DNA of 64,000 bases from Tiliqua scincoides (taxonomy: Eukaryota > Chordata > Lepidosauria > Squamata > Scincidae). This document shows positions 1-24,144 of the stretch, piece after piece; the first letter of the stretch is position 1, and each line of letters starts with the position of its first letter. Both the position numbers and the translations under genes were made by a program. Under the pieces are notes generated by a model that searched no databases, was not told the DNA's origin, and worked only from the letters and a program-made list of their open reading frames with translations. The stretch is from NCBI RefSeq assembly GCF_035046505.1, contig NC_089829.1:1782001-1846000 (forward strand), in the 5' to 3' direction.

Positions 1-222
1 ACGGGGCGGGCCCCCTGCAGACAGAGCCGAAGGGGAGCACGTGGGCCGGGCCTGGGGAAACGGGCGGCGGCCCCTTTAAGAGGCCTAGCGGCCGCGCAGA
101 AACCTACGGCGCCTCGCCGCCAGCCATGAGCGCCGAGCCCCGCGGGCCGGCGTCGCCCCCGTCCCGCCTCCCCGCAGCGGCGAGGTGCCGGGCCTCTCCT
201 GCCCGCGTTCTGGGCGGCTTAC

Positions 223-273
223 CCCGCTGTCGGCCGCCTCCTCCCAGCTCTCGGCGACCTCCTCATCTTCCAT
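223..273 (-). CDS. SZRD1: SZRD1, first coding exon (SUZ RNA-binding domain containing 1)
   Basis: Read on the minus strand, this exon encodes MEDEEVAESWEEAADSG, which I recognise as the start of vertebrate SZRD1. The frame ends cleanly at a splice donor (GTAAGC on the minus strand, plus-strand 217-222) in phase 0, as expected before the next residues EID of the family. The remaining exons lie to the left of the window, so only 17 of about 150 residues are here. SZRD1 is a small protein with SUZ and SUZ-C segments thought to bind RNA. It lies head-to-head with FBXO42, the same arrangement as on human 1p36.13. The ATG is the only in-frame start that gives the conserved acidic N-terminus. The minus-strand sequence from 222 down to 1 is GC-rich first intron; codons that read on into it are not coding. 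Confidence 0.9.
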
Positions 274-299
274 TGTAATGCCCCTCCACGGCCAGCCCG

Positions 300-1535
300 C
301 CTAACGCGCATGCGCGCCAGCGACCGAACGACGCTCCCAGCGCGAGCTGCAAGCGCCGGACTCGCTCCCAAACTGCGCATGCGCGTATGGCTTCATTCCC
401 GGGCGGGTTTCTGCGCATGCGCTCTCTGCGCGCTCGGCTCTTGCAGCGGCGAACGTTTCCTTCTGCGCATGTGCGAAGGGAGTTTCACCGACTGTTCCGC
501 GCGCGTCTGCCCAGAAGTGACTCCTTCAGTGGGCGGAAGCTGCGAGGCTCTCCCAGTTTCCCTGGGACTGTCTCACTGCACGCGAAGCGCGAGGATCGGC
601 AGTGAGCTTCCTGTGCAGACCTCCCGCAGGAGACGGCGGAGGGACTCTGAGCAGGCTCACCCCCGACTGCCGGGGAGTGAATGAGCCCGCCCGGCCCCTC
701 CTCCGAGCCCGCAGAAGCAGAGCCGGCTCGGAGCCCAGGCCTCGCCTTTCAGTCCCGAAGCCAGTGGAGGGCATTCCCTTGCAGGGATGCGCGGTGGGCC
801 GGAGGCAGAGTCTGCCCCCGCCCTTCGAAAAGCGCCGCCGTCACCGCGTGAGGGGCTCAGGCACTTGGTCTGTGAAGCGCGTGGATGGAATGCTTGAGCC
901 CCACACGGTGATGGCGGCGCCTTTCGAGGGATGGGGGAGGCTCTGCCTCACACGTCCCTTGAGGCCTCAGAAGCGCCTCCTCACCACGTGGGCCAGGAAG
1001 GGCTCTGCGGCTGCTGGTGCCTATATTCTCCGCACCCGAGTGGGGGTGCCCTTCCCAAGATGGCGTCCTCCGCAGGCGCCGCTGCTTCCCTTCCCCAAGA
1101 TGGCGCGCGCTCCTCTTCCGCCCGGCCTGCGTCACCGTCCTTCCTAACATGGCGGTGGTCGGGACTCCTGTTCGCGCGACAGGAAGCCCCTACCAAGATG
1201 GCGTCCTCTCAGGCGCCCTTCCCAACATGCCCTCCGCGCAGCACAGCGTTCTGCCGTCACGCACGGCCACGTGACCCCCGTTCCCTGACAGGACAATTCC
1301 TCCTGCAGTCAGCTCCGCCCTGCGCCACGTGACGACGCGCGCATGCGCGTTGGCCGGTCTCCCCTCCCTTCCCTGTCCAATGCTCTTCCTCCTCCTCCGG
1401 AGCCCCCTTTCCTCTTTCCTGGCCGGGATGGCGGCGGCGACGGTTGCCGGGAGGGCTCGGGCTCCGCACGAAGGCGGCAGGAGCCCCTCGGGGTGCCCGG
1501 CCCGGCGGCAGGGAGGACTCTGAGGAGGGGGCCAG
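300..1535. promoter_or_regulatory. CpG-island bidirectional promoter of SZRD1 and FBXO42
   Basis: The stretch between the two divergent gene starts is GC-rich and full of CpG. Near-perfect palindromic NRF1-type motifs (gcgcatgcgc) are seen at 306-315, 374-384, 412-422 and 1339-1348, with a weaker one at 464-475. YY1-type motifs (aagatggcg or close) are seen at 1057-1065, 1097-1105, 1146-1155 and 1195-1203, spaced about 40-50 bases. E-box cacgtg cores occur near 985, 1270 and 1325. No TATA box is evident. These motif classes are typical of housekeeping, TATA-less promoters. Binding itself is inferred. Confidence 0.7.
1400..1535 (+). other. FBXO42: FBXO42 probable non-coding exon 1
   Basis: A good splice donor (gccag|gtgag, exon end at 1535) follows a GC-rich stretch containing 'gggatggcggcg', a YY1-like start-site element. 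The coding ATG of FBXO42 lies about 10 kb downstream, just inside an exon that opens with 20 untranslated bases, so a 5' untranslated exon upstream is required. This is the best candidate in the CpG island. The left boundary is not determined. Confidence 0.45.
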
Positions 1536-2524
1536 GTGAGGCGGGGGCGGGCGCGGTACACCTGCGCCCCACCTCTAGGTGGGGAGGGGAGGGCGTGCCC
1601 TCGCGCCTGCTGGCCTGGGGCGGGGCGGGACGGGGCAGGCCGGGGCGGGGGGAGGCGCCCGCCGTCTCTCGGGGCTCTCCCGGCAGGCGGGGCCCCCCCA
1701 GGTGCGCGTCGCCTGCGTGGAGCGGCGGCTGAGGCAGCCTTTCCTCGGGGCCGGAGAGACGCCTCTGGGGCCGTGGGCGCGCGGGCTCCGAGGGGGCTTG
1801 GAGGCCCGCACTCCTGCCCCCTTGCTCGAGTGCTGGGAGTGCTGAGCTGGGCGAAGCACCTGTGAGCTCGGGGCCTGCGGGGCTGCTGCCTCCTGCCTGC
1901 CTCCGAGGGGCTGGTCTCTTCCCAGCTGTGGCTGGTGTGGCTCCAGAGGGGGTGCGTGGCCTCGCAGGTGCCGGGAGGGGAAGGGGCCAGCGGGCGAAGC
2001 GGGCACAGGCCCTTTGTTTGGTCCCGGAGCAGGAGCCCAGCCAGCTCTGGAGTCGGGGGAGGACGTTGGGCTTCTGTCAAATTGAGGGGCGTAGCTGAAG
2101 GGGGCGGAGCACTCAATCTGGCGGGGTGGCTCAGCGGGGCGGGCGGCCCCTCCCTTCGGAGCCATTCCTGGTGGGGGCAGCAAAACAGCCATACTCCGCC
2201 CCCCAGCTACGCCACCGAGATTGCAGCATGGGGCAGCCCCCCACCAAAGCGGCCTCTTGCCTGAGCAGCCTCTCAGCTGCCCCCTTTCCCTTGGTGCTTT
2301 CTCTGCAGCCAGAAGCTGCTGATTCCCTGCAGCTTTTGAGCCAGTGCCAGTCACTCAGCAAGACAACAGGCGCTCTGGTCGGGCTGCTGCCAAATCTTCA
2401 GACCGGCCACTCGGGTGCCCCTGCAGCAGAAAGCCTGGGTCCTTCACAGTCCCTTCTTAGCCTTGTGCTGATGTGATGTGGCAGAAGTCTGCCTCCCCAT
2501 TGCTGGTCTTGAGGATCCCTTGTC

Positions 2525-3644
2525 CAGTGGCGTACCTGGAGGGGGGGCAAGCGGGGCAAAAGTCCAAGCGCCGACCTTCCAGGGGTGCCTTCTTAAGCCT
2601 CACTCCACTGCCCATTCACCTTTTTTCTTTAAAGGGAGAGAAGCCAGCAGCTCTACTAACTTCTGTCCCTTTAAAAAAACCTCCTCCCAACAGAGGAGGG
2701 GGGCCCAGGTTCACTACTGGAGAGACAGTGAGCTGCTGCCTCTCCTGCAGCATTCCAGCACCGGACTGGGCCGCCCCCTCTCCCTTTCTCCTTTATAAGT
2801 GAAGAGGAAACAGGTGCCCCTAGAGAGACAGTGTGCTAGGAGTTGCGACCCCCAGTGCATTGACGCTCTAGGGCGCCCATTTTCTCTCTTCTGGAGAATG
2901 TGAGAGGGTGCCCTAGAGAGGCAGCACTGCAACTCCCAGCACGCTGCCTCTCTAGGGCACCATCTTGTCTCTTCCGGAGGATAGGAAACGGGCACCCTAG
3001 AGAGGCAGCATGCTGGGAATTGCAGTGCCCAACTCTCTGCTTTTCTAGGACGCCTATTTCCTGTCCTCCTATAAAGGAGGAGGGGAAAGGGGGTGGTCCA
3101 GTCCAGCACTGGATCGCTGCCAGAGAGGCAACAGCTTGCTGTCTCTCCAGTGGCAATCCTGGGCATCCCTCCTCCGCATCAGAGGGCGTCCCTCAGAGCC
3201 AAAGGGGAAGCGACGCACCTCCCCTGATTTCGGAGGAGATGCATGCTGCTTCTAGGGCCCCCTCGGAGCCTTTCGCACCGCTTGTATGTGGTGTGGAGGA
3301 CTCCATTGGAGCGGTCTGGGGCTGCTGGAAGCGCCATCCAGCAGGGGAGTGCCGCCCGCCTCCTGGAAGCTGTACTCGCCTGTCATGAGTGAGGCTCCCA
3401 GCGGCCCAAACCGCTCCAGTGGAGACCTCCACCCCGCTTACAAGCAGCACGGAAGGCTCTGCTGGGGCCTCCGCTGCCTCCTCCGTTTTTTCAAAGGGGG
3501 AAATGGAGGAGGTAGCTGCGTGGAAATAATTGTGATGATGATGTCACCACAATTACTTCTAGGTCAGGGGTGAGGGCGGTAAAAGGAGGTGTGGGGGTGG
3601 AAAATGGGGGTTGCCCCGAGCTGGGACCCCCATGTATGCCATTG
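2525..3644. mobile_element. hAT-type non-autonomous DNA transposon, complete, 1.12 kb
   Basis: The element starts cagtggcgtacctgg and ends with the inverted form catgtatgccattg. It is flanked by a perfect 8-bp target-site duplication, cccttgtc, at 2517-2524 and 3645-3652, the size made by hAT transposases. Its right part (about 3480-3644) is the reverse complement of the left end of the element at 43994-44535, so they are the same family. The interior (about 2820-3060) repeats, in alternating orientation, a unit around 'ccctagagaggcagc', giving a palindromic mini-array. No transposase frame is present, so it must have been moved in trans. Confidence 0.85.
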
Positions 3645-6600
3645 CCCTTGTCCCACTCCAGCTTCTCTGTCTGTGTCTGTCTCTGTCTGTAATTCACTGT
3701 CTGAGTGATGTCTGGTTCTTGCCTTGATAACGCTAGGTGCTGAGATGTTGGTTGAAGAAGGGTGCTTTGCTTGAGGAGATTTCTGGTTGGGTTTTCTTTA
3801 GTGGTGGATTCATCCGTGTGTCTAGTAGTGGTAGTTTGGTTCCCTTTGAAAGCCTTGAGTTTGCAATACCTGTATTTAAAGACTGAATGCCAGCTGTGCA
3901 TGCATGGAGACTTTATTTTGGCTGAATTCCTGGAGGGCCTCTGGAGGTCCCATGGTCTGATCCCAGTGCATGCAAGGCCGTTGTGGTTACAATGTCATCA
4001 TTGAAGCACTGAGCTGTGCTGCAGCCGGAACCTTGCTGCACCGTTAAGTTTTGGTCTGGGTTGAAGAAATGCTTAAAATGACTGGAATCTGGGAAAAGTT
4101 AGGAGATTTCAGGGGCTCTTGGTTCCCGTAGCACTGAAATCTTGTTGAGGGAGAAGCAAAGTTGCATGTTTAAAAATCTGCTTGATTTCTGCACACAAGA
4201 GCTTTTCCAGTTCTGCTAGAAAGTAAAAAGGCTCTTCTGCCCCCTCCTCTCCGCCCTTTTAGGGTGTTGCCTAAAAGACTGTCTGATACAAGTGGAGGAG
4301 GAGGAGATAGTCTCTGTCTCCGGTTCTCAGGCATGATAGCTGGGGTTAGTTGGATCCCCTCTGTGGTCAGAAGCATGCCGGTAGCTGGAGGAGGGAAGGG
4401 AAAGGGAAAACGGTGACATTCATGCCCTACCTCATAGGCAGAGTTCAGTGGTGTCCCTCCTTGGACCAAATGTTGGGCCCTGCGGTCCTTTGGCTTGACT
4501 CAGCTGTGCCTGTGCAACATCCTGGGAATGTTTCTGTCACTGACGTTCTCCCACTGTCAGGGTACTTGGCTGTATCCCCAACTGGAGCAAAGGTTCTGCA
4601 CAAAGGTGAAACCACAGAGAGAGATCCTGGGCACTGAAGTGTTTGAATCCAGCAGAGTTGAGCCTGCTGGGCGTTTCCTGAATTACCTCTGCATTTCAGA
4701 TACTTGTGCTCTGAGCAGCCTTCATCAAACACGGGACAAGCATGCACAGTGACTTAAACCGAGCACATGGATTTCTTGAATGTGGTACATTTGTAAGCTG
4801 GAGCTTTGGCTGCATCAGTTTCTGTTGGTGTACAAAGCATTGAACTAGTCCTGTTGCAAGCCGGACTGGCTTTGCTCTGTCTGTCGGTTGGGGAGCCTCT
4901 GTTGGCCAGAGAAACAGCTGTTTGTTGCCCCACAAAAGGAAGGGCAAGGCTCATGGTGGCAGCCTGACTTCATTGCTCACCTTTGAAGCACAAAGAAACC
5001 TGTTTTGTTGTTGTCCAAAATGGTGCCATTGGCATGCAGGGCGCTTTCAGAATATGAGGGAATAGGTCCTGCTCCGAAGTGCTTACTGGCTCAAAACCTG
5101 GTCTGAATTAGCTAATTTCTTCCAACTTGTGCAAAGCAGTAATCATCACATCTGCATGGAAGGCTATGTGTCTGTCACTATCCTTACTGCAGCATCATAG
5201 TCCATTGATGAGGTTGCAGAGAGACACCTCTCCTGGTCTTGCTGGTAAGATCTGTTTCCATTGGGTAGTGCTGGCTGGGTCCCTTCTCTGCCTTTCATGG
5301 AGGTGCTATTACTGACACTTTTTTTTGCTGTGGTGCTTGAAGGTGTGCCAGTGGCTTGGCCACTGCTGAACTCACCCCCCAAATCTGCAATCTTGGACTT
5401 GTAATCTTGCAGCACCAGGGGTGATCCAACGCTCTGTGGTGGGCCTATAGGCCCCAAAAGGTCTGAGCTCTTGCTTGAGGTGTTGTCTGAGTGAGGTGTT
5501 GTTTGCATTTGGGGCTGTTCTGTAGAGGAACTCCTGAGGAACTCCAAGTTTCTCCAGAAGGAGCATGAATCTGCCTGGCTTCTGGCTTTTAATTTAAATG
5601 GTGCACACGGGTGCCTGACTTTTGAAAGTTGTGTGTTTATGTCACTGGAGGCAGGTGGAGGACACATGCTCCTCGACACATAAGTGTCTAGCTTGGGACA
5701 AAGTCCTGTCCACCCTCTACCTTTCTCTGGAGTCTGGGCTGTCCTCCCTCCCATTTGTGACTTTCCTTACTTGAAGGCAGGCAAACCACTGTGCCTTTGT
5801 CCTGTCTGCTAGCTTGGAACCCAAAAGAGGAAAGAGCCTTTCACTTTCTCTTCCACCAGCTTGGCCCCCAAAGACAGGATGTGCCAGTCCAGCAGGACGT
5901 CAGGACACCTCTGAGTTTGGGGACGCTGCTTGCACACTCTAATTATGCTCCAGGTGGGGAATGGTGCTGCACTCTACTCTGAGGATATGCCTTTTAAATT
6001 GCAAGCATTCTCTTAGCTGCTGTTGGCAGGGGGTGAGTCTTGCTTCCCTGCCAAAGGAGAGGTGCCTGTGATTATCCACTCACAGAACTTTAATGGCCTT
6101 TTTAGCATCTCTGTCTGCAGATCACGGAGTCCTCAGTGAGCTTGTAGTTGGGGAAAACTGATATTCAGCGGGGTAATGGAGCATGCTGCCCGAGATGATG
6201 GCTGGGAAGGGAAGGAGAGCAGTTTCAGTCCCTGCAGCGGGCAACTAGTGCCCTCTGATCCACTTGTCTGTAGCAAAATTCACTGCTTCTTGATCTGCCC
6301 TTCCCTCTTTGTTTTTATCCCACTTGTTCTACTCGTGGTCAGGACAAGCACTAGCTGCAGGGAGCTGCTGCTTTCTCCGAGTCTGACTCTTGCTCTCTCT
6401 AGCTCAGTACTGTGTGCCCACTAACTGGCAGTGTCTCTCCAGGGCTTAGGGTAGAGAAGGTTCTTTCTTAGCCCTGCATGCAAAGCGCGAGGGACTTTCC
6501 TGAGCAACAGGCCTCCTAAAACTTTTTCCATCCGTCTGGGCTGGAATTGTCTGTCCAGCTCAGCAGCTCTCTGTGCATCTGACACTTACCATGGTGCCAG

Positions 6601-9111
6601 GTGCAAAGGAGTGGCCATGCTGGCGGTGCCTGGTGCAAAATGGCGGCTCATGGGGCGGGGCCAGTGACCGTGCATATCCACGAGGCTGCACAGCCAAATG
6701 CTGGATCTACATCTGGGTTACTGGAGATCAGGGTTTCAAACGCAAAACTCCAGAACCAGCTGCTGAAAGAACTTTATTGAAGATCACATATTCTCCTATT
6801 TTACAGCTGGGAAACACTGCTTCTTGAGGCACAGCTTTTCCATTGCTGCATGGTGGGGAGACGAATCTTGGTTGCTGCATTGCAGATCGTCTTTTGGTGG
6901 ACAGAAGTCCACTCTCTGCTCCCCTTCCCCCTGAAATAGATGGTCCTGGGGCATTTTCCCCAGCCAGGAGCTGTCAAGACTATCTGCGGCAGTGGAGACT
7001 GTCTGCAGATGTGTTTGGGGCTGCCTCCATCTCCAATGCCTTGAGTACACAGTGCTCAGCTCTGCCCTGTGAGTGGTCTGCTCAGAGCCGTTGCGGAGAG
7101 GGGGAAACTCCTTGTTCTTGACTCCTGTTCCAAAACTCCGCACTCGGGCAGCTTGGAACGAGACTGGGCCAAAGGGGCAGTCCTGCTTAGTGCACGGTAG
7201 GGGAGTCCGACCACTCTTGCAAACTGTCAGCAGTTAAGAACCTCAGCAGAGACCATCCATCTCCTCATGGGGATTGCTGGAGTCTTGAATGTTGCATTTT
7301 AGATGCCAGACCAGCTCTACTGTCTTGATTGCCAAAGAATACTAGTGTTGCGCACACAGGTTAATAATTTAATACACGTGTGAAGCCTCAGTAGAAAACA
7401 GAGATGGCCACCAATGAAGTACAATTCTCTGCACGAGGGTCATTCTTCCTCTAGAAGAGGGCAGGCCTGTGTTCCATGTTACAAGATCTGCTCCACTCTC
7501 TCCAATGTGGATGTGCAGCAACCTGTATGCACAGCTGTGGTGAGATTTGATGTGGAGCTTGAGAGTCAGAGGCAGGCAATTGCTGCTGGCTGTTAGATGA
7601 CAATGTGAATAGACACATACCTGCCCCAAGGAACTTCCTGTTTGAATTTTGCCATGGGAAGCAGTTTGAGGAACTCGGTGTTGCTGCTGGAGTTTTGTGT
7701 CCTTGGCTCACTTGCAGGAGGAGTGGGATTTGTGCAAGCATCTCTGAAAAACGAAGGTGGGCAACCATTGCATTCAGCCTTCAGGCTTGAGGCTGTTTCT
7801 TCCAGTCAGCCAAGCCTGCCTTTTGTGGTTCTCCTTGTAAAGTGAGCTTTGTGTGCAGGTGGGCACAGTCTCTGTCTCTGTCAGCTCTCCAGCTGAAAGA
7901 TTGCCTACAGTGTCAGTGCTGGGAAAGCCTCTCTCTGCTGAGACCTTGGAGAGCAGCTCCCTGTCAGAGCTGACAGTGCTAGGATATAAGGTGGACCAGT
8001 GATGGGAGTCGCTGCCAGGCAGTGAGCTGCATTTCATGCAGTTTCCCTCTTTCCTCAAGCTGCCACTTCCCCTTGTCCCCTCCTATACCCACTTCAGACC
8101 CGACCCCCCCCTTGCAATCCAGGTGCCCGGGCAGTTAACAGGAGGACTTGTTTCTCTGCAACCTGATCCTGGATGAGACACATGCTGGAGACCTGGCTGG
8201 GTGAGATGGGCAACCAAGACTTCCCCAGCTGCCTCCTCCAGGCTGGGCTCATCATGGCTCCTTGTCTCCACAAAGCTGGGAGCCTGTTAGCAAAGCCCAC
8301 TCTTGGAGTTGTGTGGATGGGGTTATTTCCCACTGGCTCTGGGGGGCCTTCCTGTTGCAGGTGCTGAGGTTTCTGCCGTGGCCTCAGTGGACCTCTGGAA
8401 CGAGGAGAGGAGCGGGGCTCTTGACACACTGGCACTTCGCCGCCTTCCCAGCTGGAGACAAAGTGGGCACCTCTGATCTTGGGGAAGCTCCTAGCAACAA
8501 AGTGACTCAGCAGGCGGAGGAAAGCTCACAGCAAGCGTGGGCCTGAGTGCGCTCTTCGGTTGACTCTGCTGTGGTGCCGGCAGCGAGGAGGGTGTCCTTT
8601 CTGGCCGCTGCTGCTCTGTGTTGCCAGAAAGCTGCCCTGTGTGCTATTTAAGTACCTCATGTACACAAACAAGGAAGTGCATTGCTTGTGATCAGGACAC
8701 CAGCTCAGAGGGGATGGACGTGATGCGGGAGGACACTTTGCTTCTGTTGAGCCCCTCTGAGCATGGGGGACAAGGCCCTCTGTAGTGAGATGTTTGTTTC
8801 TCCCTTCAGATTTCAACAGGAACAGCCATTTGAACAGATGCTGTGAGTGAGCAGCTGTGGGGGGCGGGCACCACCCTCTCCTGAACCCCGAAGTTGGAGC
8901 TGCCATAAACCGAGATGGTTCAGTTTTCTTATGAGAACCGAGCAGGGGTGTCTGAAAGAGGGAGGCATTTTTGAGCTTGTAGCCCTGTATTCCGCACAGT
9001 GGAACAAACACAGACTATGCTTGCAGTTAGTGTTGGGCTCTGTTCTTGGATTGCAGGGCATTTTTTGCAATCATGTGACTCCAGTTGTGTGTGAAAATGA
9101 CCAAGCTGTAT

Positions 9112-9205
9112 CTCTCTGAGTCTCAGTGCGCCAGAGCTGTAAAATGGGCCTTTGTGCTTATGAGGCATGGGGCACGACTTGTTCTCTTTTCCACTGCAAA
9201 TTAAA
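9112..9205. repeat. MIR-like SINE remnant
   Basis: The motif 'tctctgagtctcagtg' followed by 'gctgtaaaatgggcc' resembles the conserved 3' part of MIR/CORE-SINEs (tctgtaaaatggg). Old and short; class assignment is tentative. Confidence 0.35.
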
Positions 9206-10289
9206 GATGCAGTCATTGACCCTTTGCTGGTCACTCTTCTCTCTATGCCTTGATACGCTTGACCTGTCAGGTGTGAGTCTGAGTTGACTGCCTCTTAGAG
9301 CAGGGCAATGACAGCTCAGTTATGGAGTCCTCTGATGATTGAAGCCGGAGTTGTCCTTGTGTGCCTGTGGTTCACACAGTGTGCTGCTCCTGGGGGCACG
9401 AGGCTATTGGCTCCTTCTCCCCTACGCCACGGTGTTGTACTTGGTGGCAGGACCTTGAGGTGGTGGTGAGACACAAATAAGTCCCTTGAGCGTCAAGGAG
9501 CGCTTTTGTTTGCAAAGCAGTACATAAATATTTATTGGGATAACGATGCTGAATATGTTGCAGTGTAGGAGAGTTGCTTCCTTGCACCAGAGGGGAACTT
9601 GGGGTGGGTGGCAGCCAAGCATCAGGACAGCAGAGATTTGCAGTTCGAGCCTCTGCAAGTCTACTTGAGAGTAAGTCCTGCTTTGTGTGGCCTACTGCTG
9701 AGCACGTGTGCACAGGATCACAGCCGGAGCGTCTCCTCCACTGCTGGAGGCGTGTCAGTCCAGGAGCACAGATTTTCCCACACTCCTGGTGCCTGGGGCA
9801 GCACAGGATTCGGTGTGCGTTCCCAATGCTTGGGAACACTCCCCGTGGCTTGTAGGAAGGCAGCCATGTTTGCATGCAGAGCAATGGGCAGGCGTCCTCT
9901 GTGTGGCTGCAGAGAGCTCTGTTATGTGCTCCTCAACTTTGCTTTCCTTGGCTGGCTGGAGATGGGGCTTTGCTGCCAGGGTTCAGTGGGAAGAGCCATC
10001 CTTGTTTTGCACGCCAGAGACCCCAGGGTTGTTCCCAAGCAGCAGCTCTGCAGAGAGCCGCCCTTGGCCAGTGACTCATTCCTACATTGTGTTACTGCTG
10101 CTGGTTTTTGTATTCTGTTTTCAGATGTCTGTGGTTGACTGCCCTGACTCCAGAGAGCGAGCCAGGGCAGCGGACCACACACAAGTGTCAGTGTTGTACA
10201 GTACTGAGAAGGTGGCTTCGTCAGGGACTGGAAGAGCGCTGGACCAGTATGGGAGTGACTTGGTCTGGGTACTTCAGTTAGTCCCATCA

Positions 10290-10372
10290 GTTTTTTGATT
10301 TTCTCTGTAAAACGCTTTGTGAACTTTTCGTTGAAAAGCGTATGTAAATACTGTTAATAATAATAATACTTG
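10290..10372 (+). repeat. SINE/LINE 3' tail with (TAA)n
   Basis: The sequence 'ctgtaaaacgctttgtgaac' followed by 'gaaaagcgtatgtaaatac' and a taataataa run is the form of a squamate interspersed-repeat 3' end. Only the tail is recognisable. Confidence 0.4.
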
Positions 10373-10708
10373 CTGTGGTGCCAAAAGGAAGACAGAGACG
10401 CAAGGCTATTGTGCCAGCCTGATCAGCTTGTGCGTGATCGAGCTGTGTAGGGGGGAGGGTCGGCGGCCCCATGCTTTTAAAACTCAGATGGAGCGATTGG
10501 TCAGGATTTTGGGGTGCTGGCGCTTCCAGGTTCCCTTTTGCCCCACCAGTCTAGGTGATCTCCCCACCCCCAGGTAATGCAGGCCTTTTTTTGTGAGATG
10601 ATGAGGAAGTATCGGGAAGTGGGCAAGGGCGTGTCCCCCAGGCTCATCCAAGTTCACCTACGCCTGTCACTTGAGGTGGGGTGGGTGGTGGCACCCTCTC
10701 TTGCTTCT

Positions 10709-11620
10709 CTTTTTTTTTTGTTATTTATTTATTACAGATACAGGGCAGGGAAACGGGCTAGACTTTAGGATGGGTCTACACGGGTTACACATCAGGGTAT
10801 TGGCCATGGATTACAACATACATTCTTTAAAAAAATAAGAGAACGGCTGGAAAAAAGAAAAAAAAATTATCGATGCAAACATTAGCACATTTATCATTAT
10901 AATATTTACTAATTTATCTAATCAATATTTATTTAAGGTTATCTATCCAGTCATAAAAAGGCTTCCAAAATCTTCTTCTACCGGGATCTCTCTTTCATTC
11001 TTTCTGTTAATACATCCATTCCTGCTGTTTTATAAATCTTATTTATTAATTTTTCTCTAATTGGAAGGTCTATAGATTTCCACATTTGCGCATATAATAT
11101 TCTTGCCACTGTACTAATATGTACAATAAGGTATTTCTTGTGGTGTTCTTTAATTTCTGATGTCACATTTAAGAGAAATATTTCCGAATGGTATTACACA
11201 ATTCAATATCTCTTGTAACATTTGATGTATCATTTTCCAATATTTCTTTGCTTTTTTGCATGTCCATCACATATGATAAAAAGTTCCCTCAATCACTTTA
11301 CATTTCCCACACTTGTTTGATGAACCTGAATACATTTTTGCTATTTTCTGTGAAGTCAAGTGCCATCTATAAAACATTTTATATAAATTCTTTTTAAAGG
11401 ATACCGCTTTAGTTATCTTAATATTTGTATTCCAAATTTGTTTCCAATTGTCAATCAGTTTATTATATCCAAAATTTTTTGCCCAGAGCACCATTGAGTC
11501 TTTAACTATCTTCCATTCTCATCTCAAGGAGAAAGTTGTACGTTTTAAAAATATATTTTTCCTCATCAATCAAAAATATTTCATTGAAACTTCTATCTTC
11601 TCCCTTTCTTCCCTCTCATG
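10709..11620 (-). mobile_element. L1-type LINE, 3' part, antisense
   Basis: On the minus strand a frame at 11494-11267 contains NLYKMFYRWHLTSQKIAKMY and SNKCGKCKVIEGTFYHM, the Cys-rich C-terminal part of L1 ORF2 (compare WHLTPxKLAKMY...CWxC...EGTFYHxWW). The T-run at about 10709-10718 would be the poly(A) tail on the minus strand. The copy is 5'-truncated and interrupted. It is far richer in A+T than the surrounding intron. Confidence 0.75.
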
Positions 11621-11720
11621 CCCCTGCTTGGAGAGCCAAGTGGGTAGTGGCCTTGGGGATCTGTTTCATGGGAGCGAAAGACTAGCCTGGGCTGTGCTCC
11701 TTTGACAAGTGGGTCCGTGA

Positions 11721-24013
<12,293 letters not shown>

Positions 24014-24117
24014 TGCGGGCCAGGAGCCGCTCTCGCTCTCCGCAGCCTCTGGTTTGCTAGCAAGGCCCTTTGTGCTCCAGTTGAGTGGGCTGTGAGTTCC
24101 AGGGTTCCCCTCCCCCT

Positions 24118-24123
24118 AATAAA
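24118..24123 (+). terminator. FBXO42: FBXO42 polyadenylation signal
   Basis: A canonical aataaa hexamer lies 104 bases after the FBXO42 stop codon and is followed within 20-60 bases by T/G-containing sequence. This predicts a short 3' UTR of about 125 bases. A longer UTR using a later site cannot be excluded. Confidence 0.65.
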
Positions 24124-24144
24124 AATGGAATCTGAGCAAAGAAC

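Noticed and set aside
1190-2116. 308-codon minus-strand open frame at the FBXO42 promoter
   Set aside because: It is GC-driven, with no homology, and crosses YY1-rich promoter DNA and FBXO42 intron 1.
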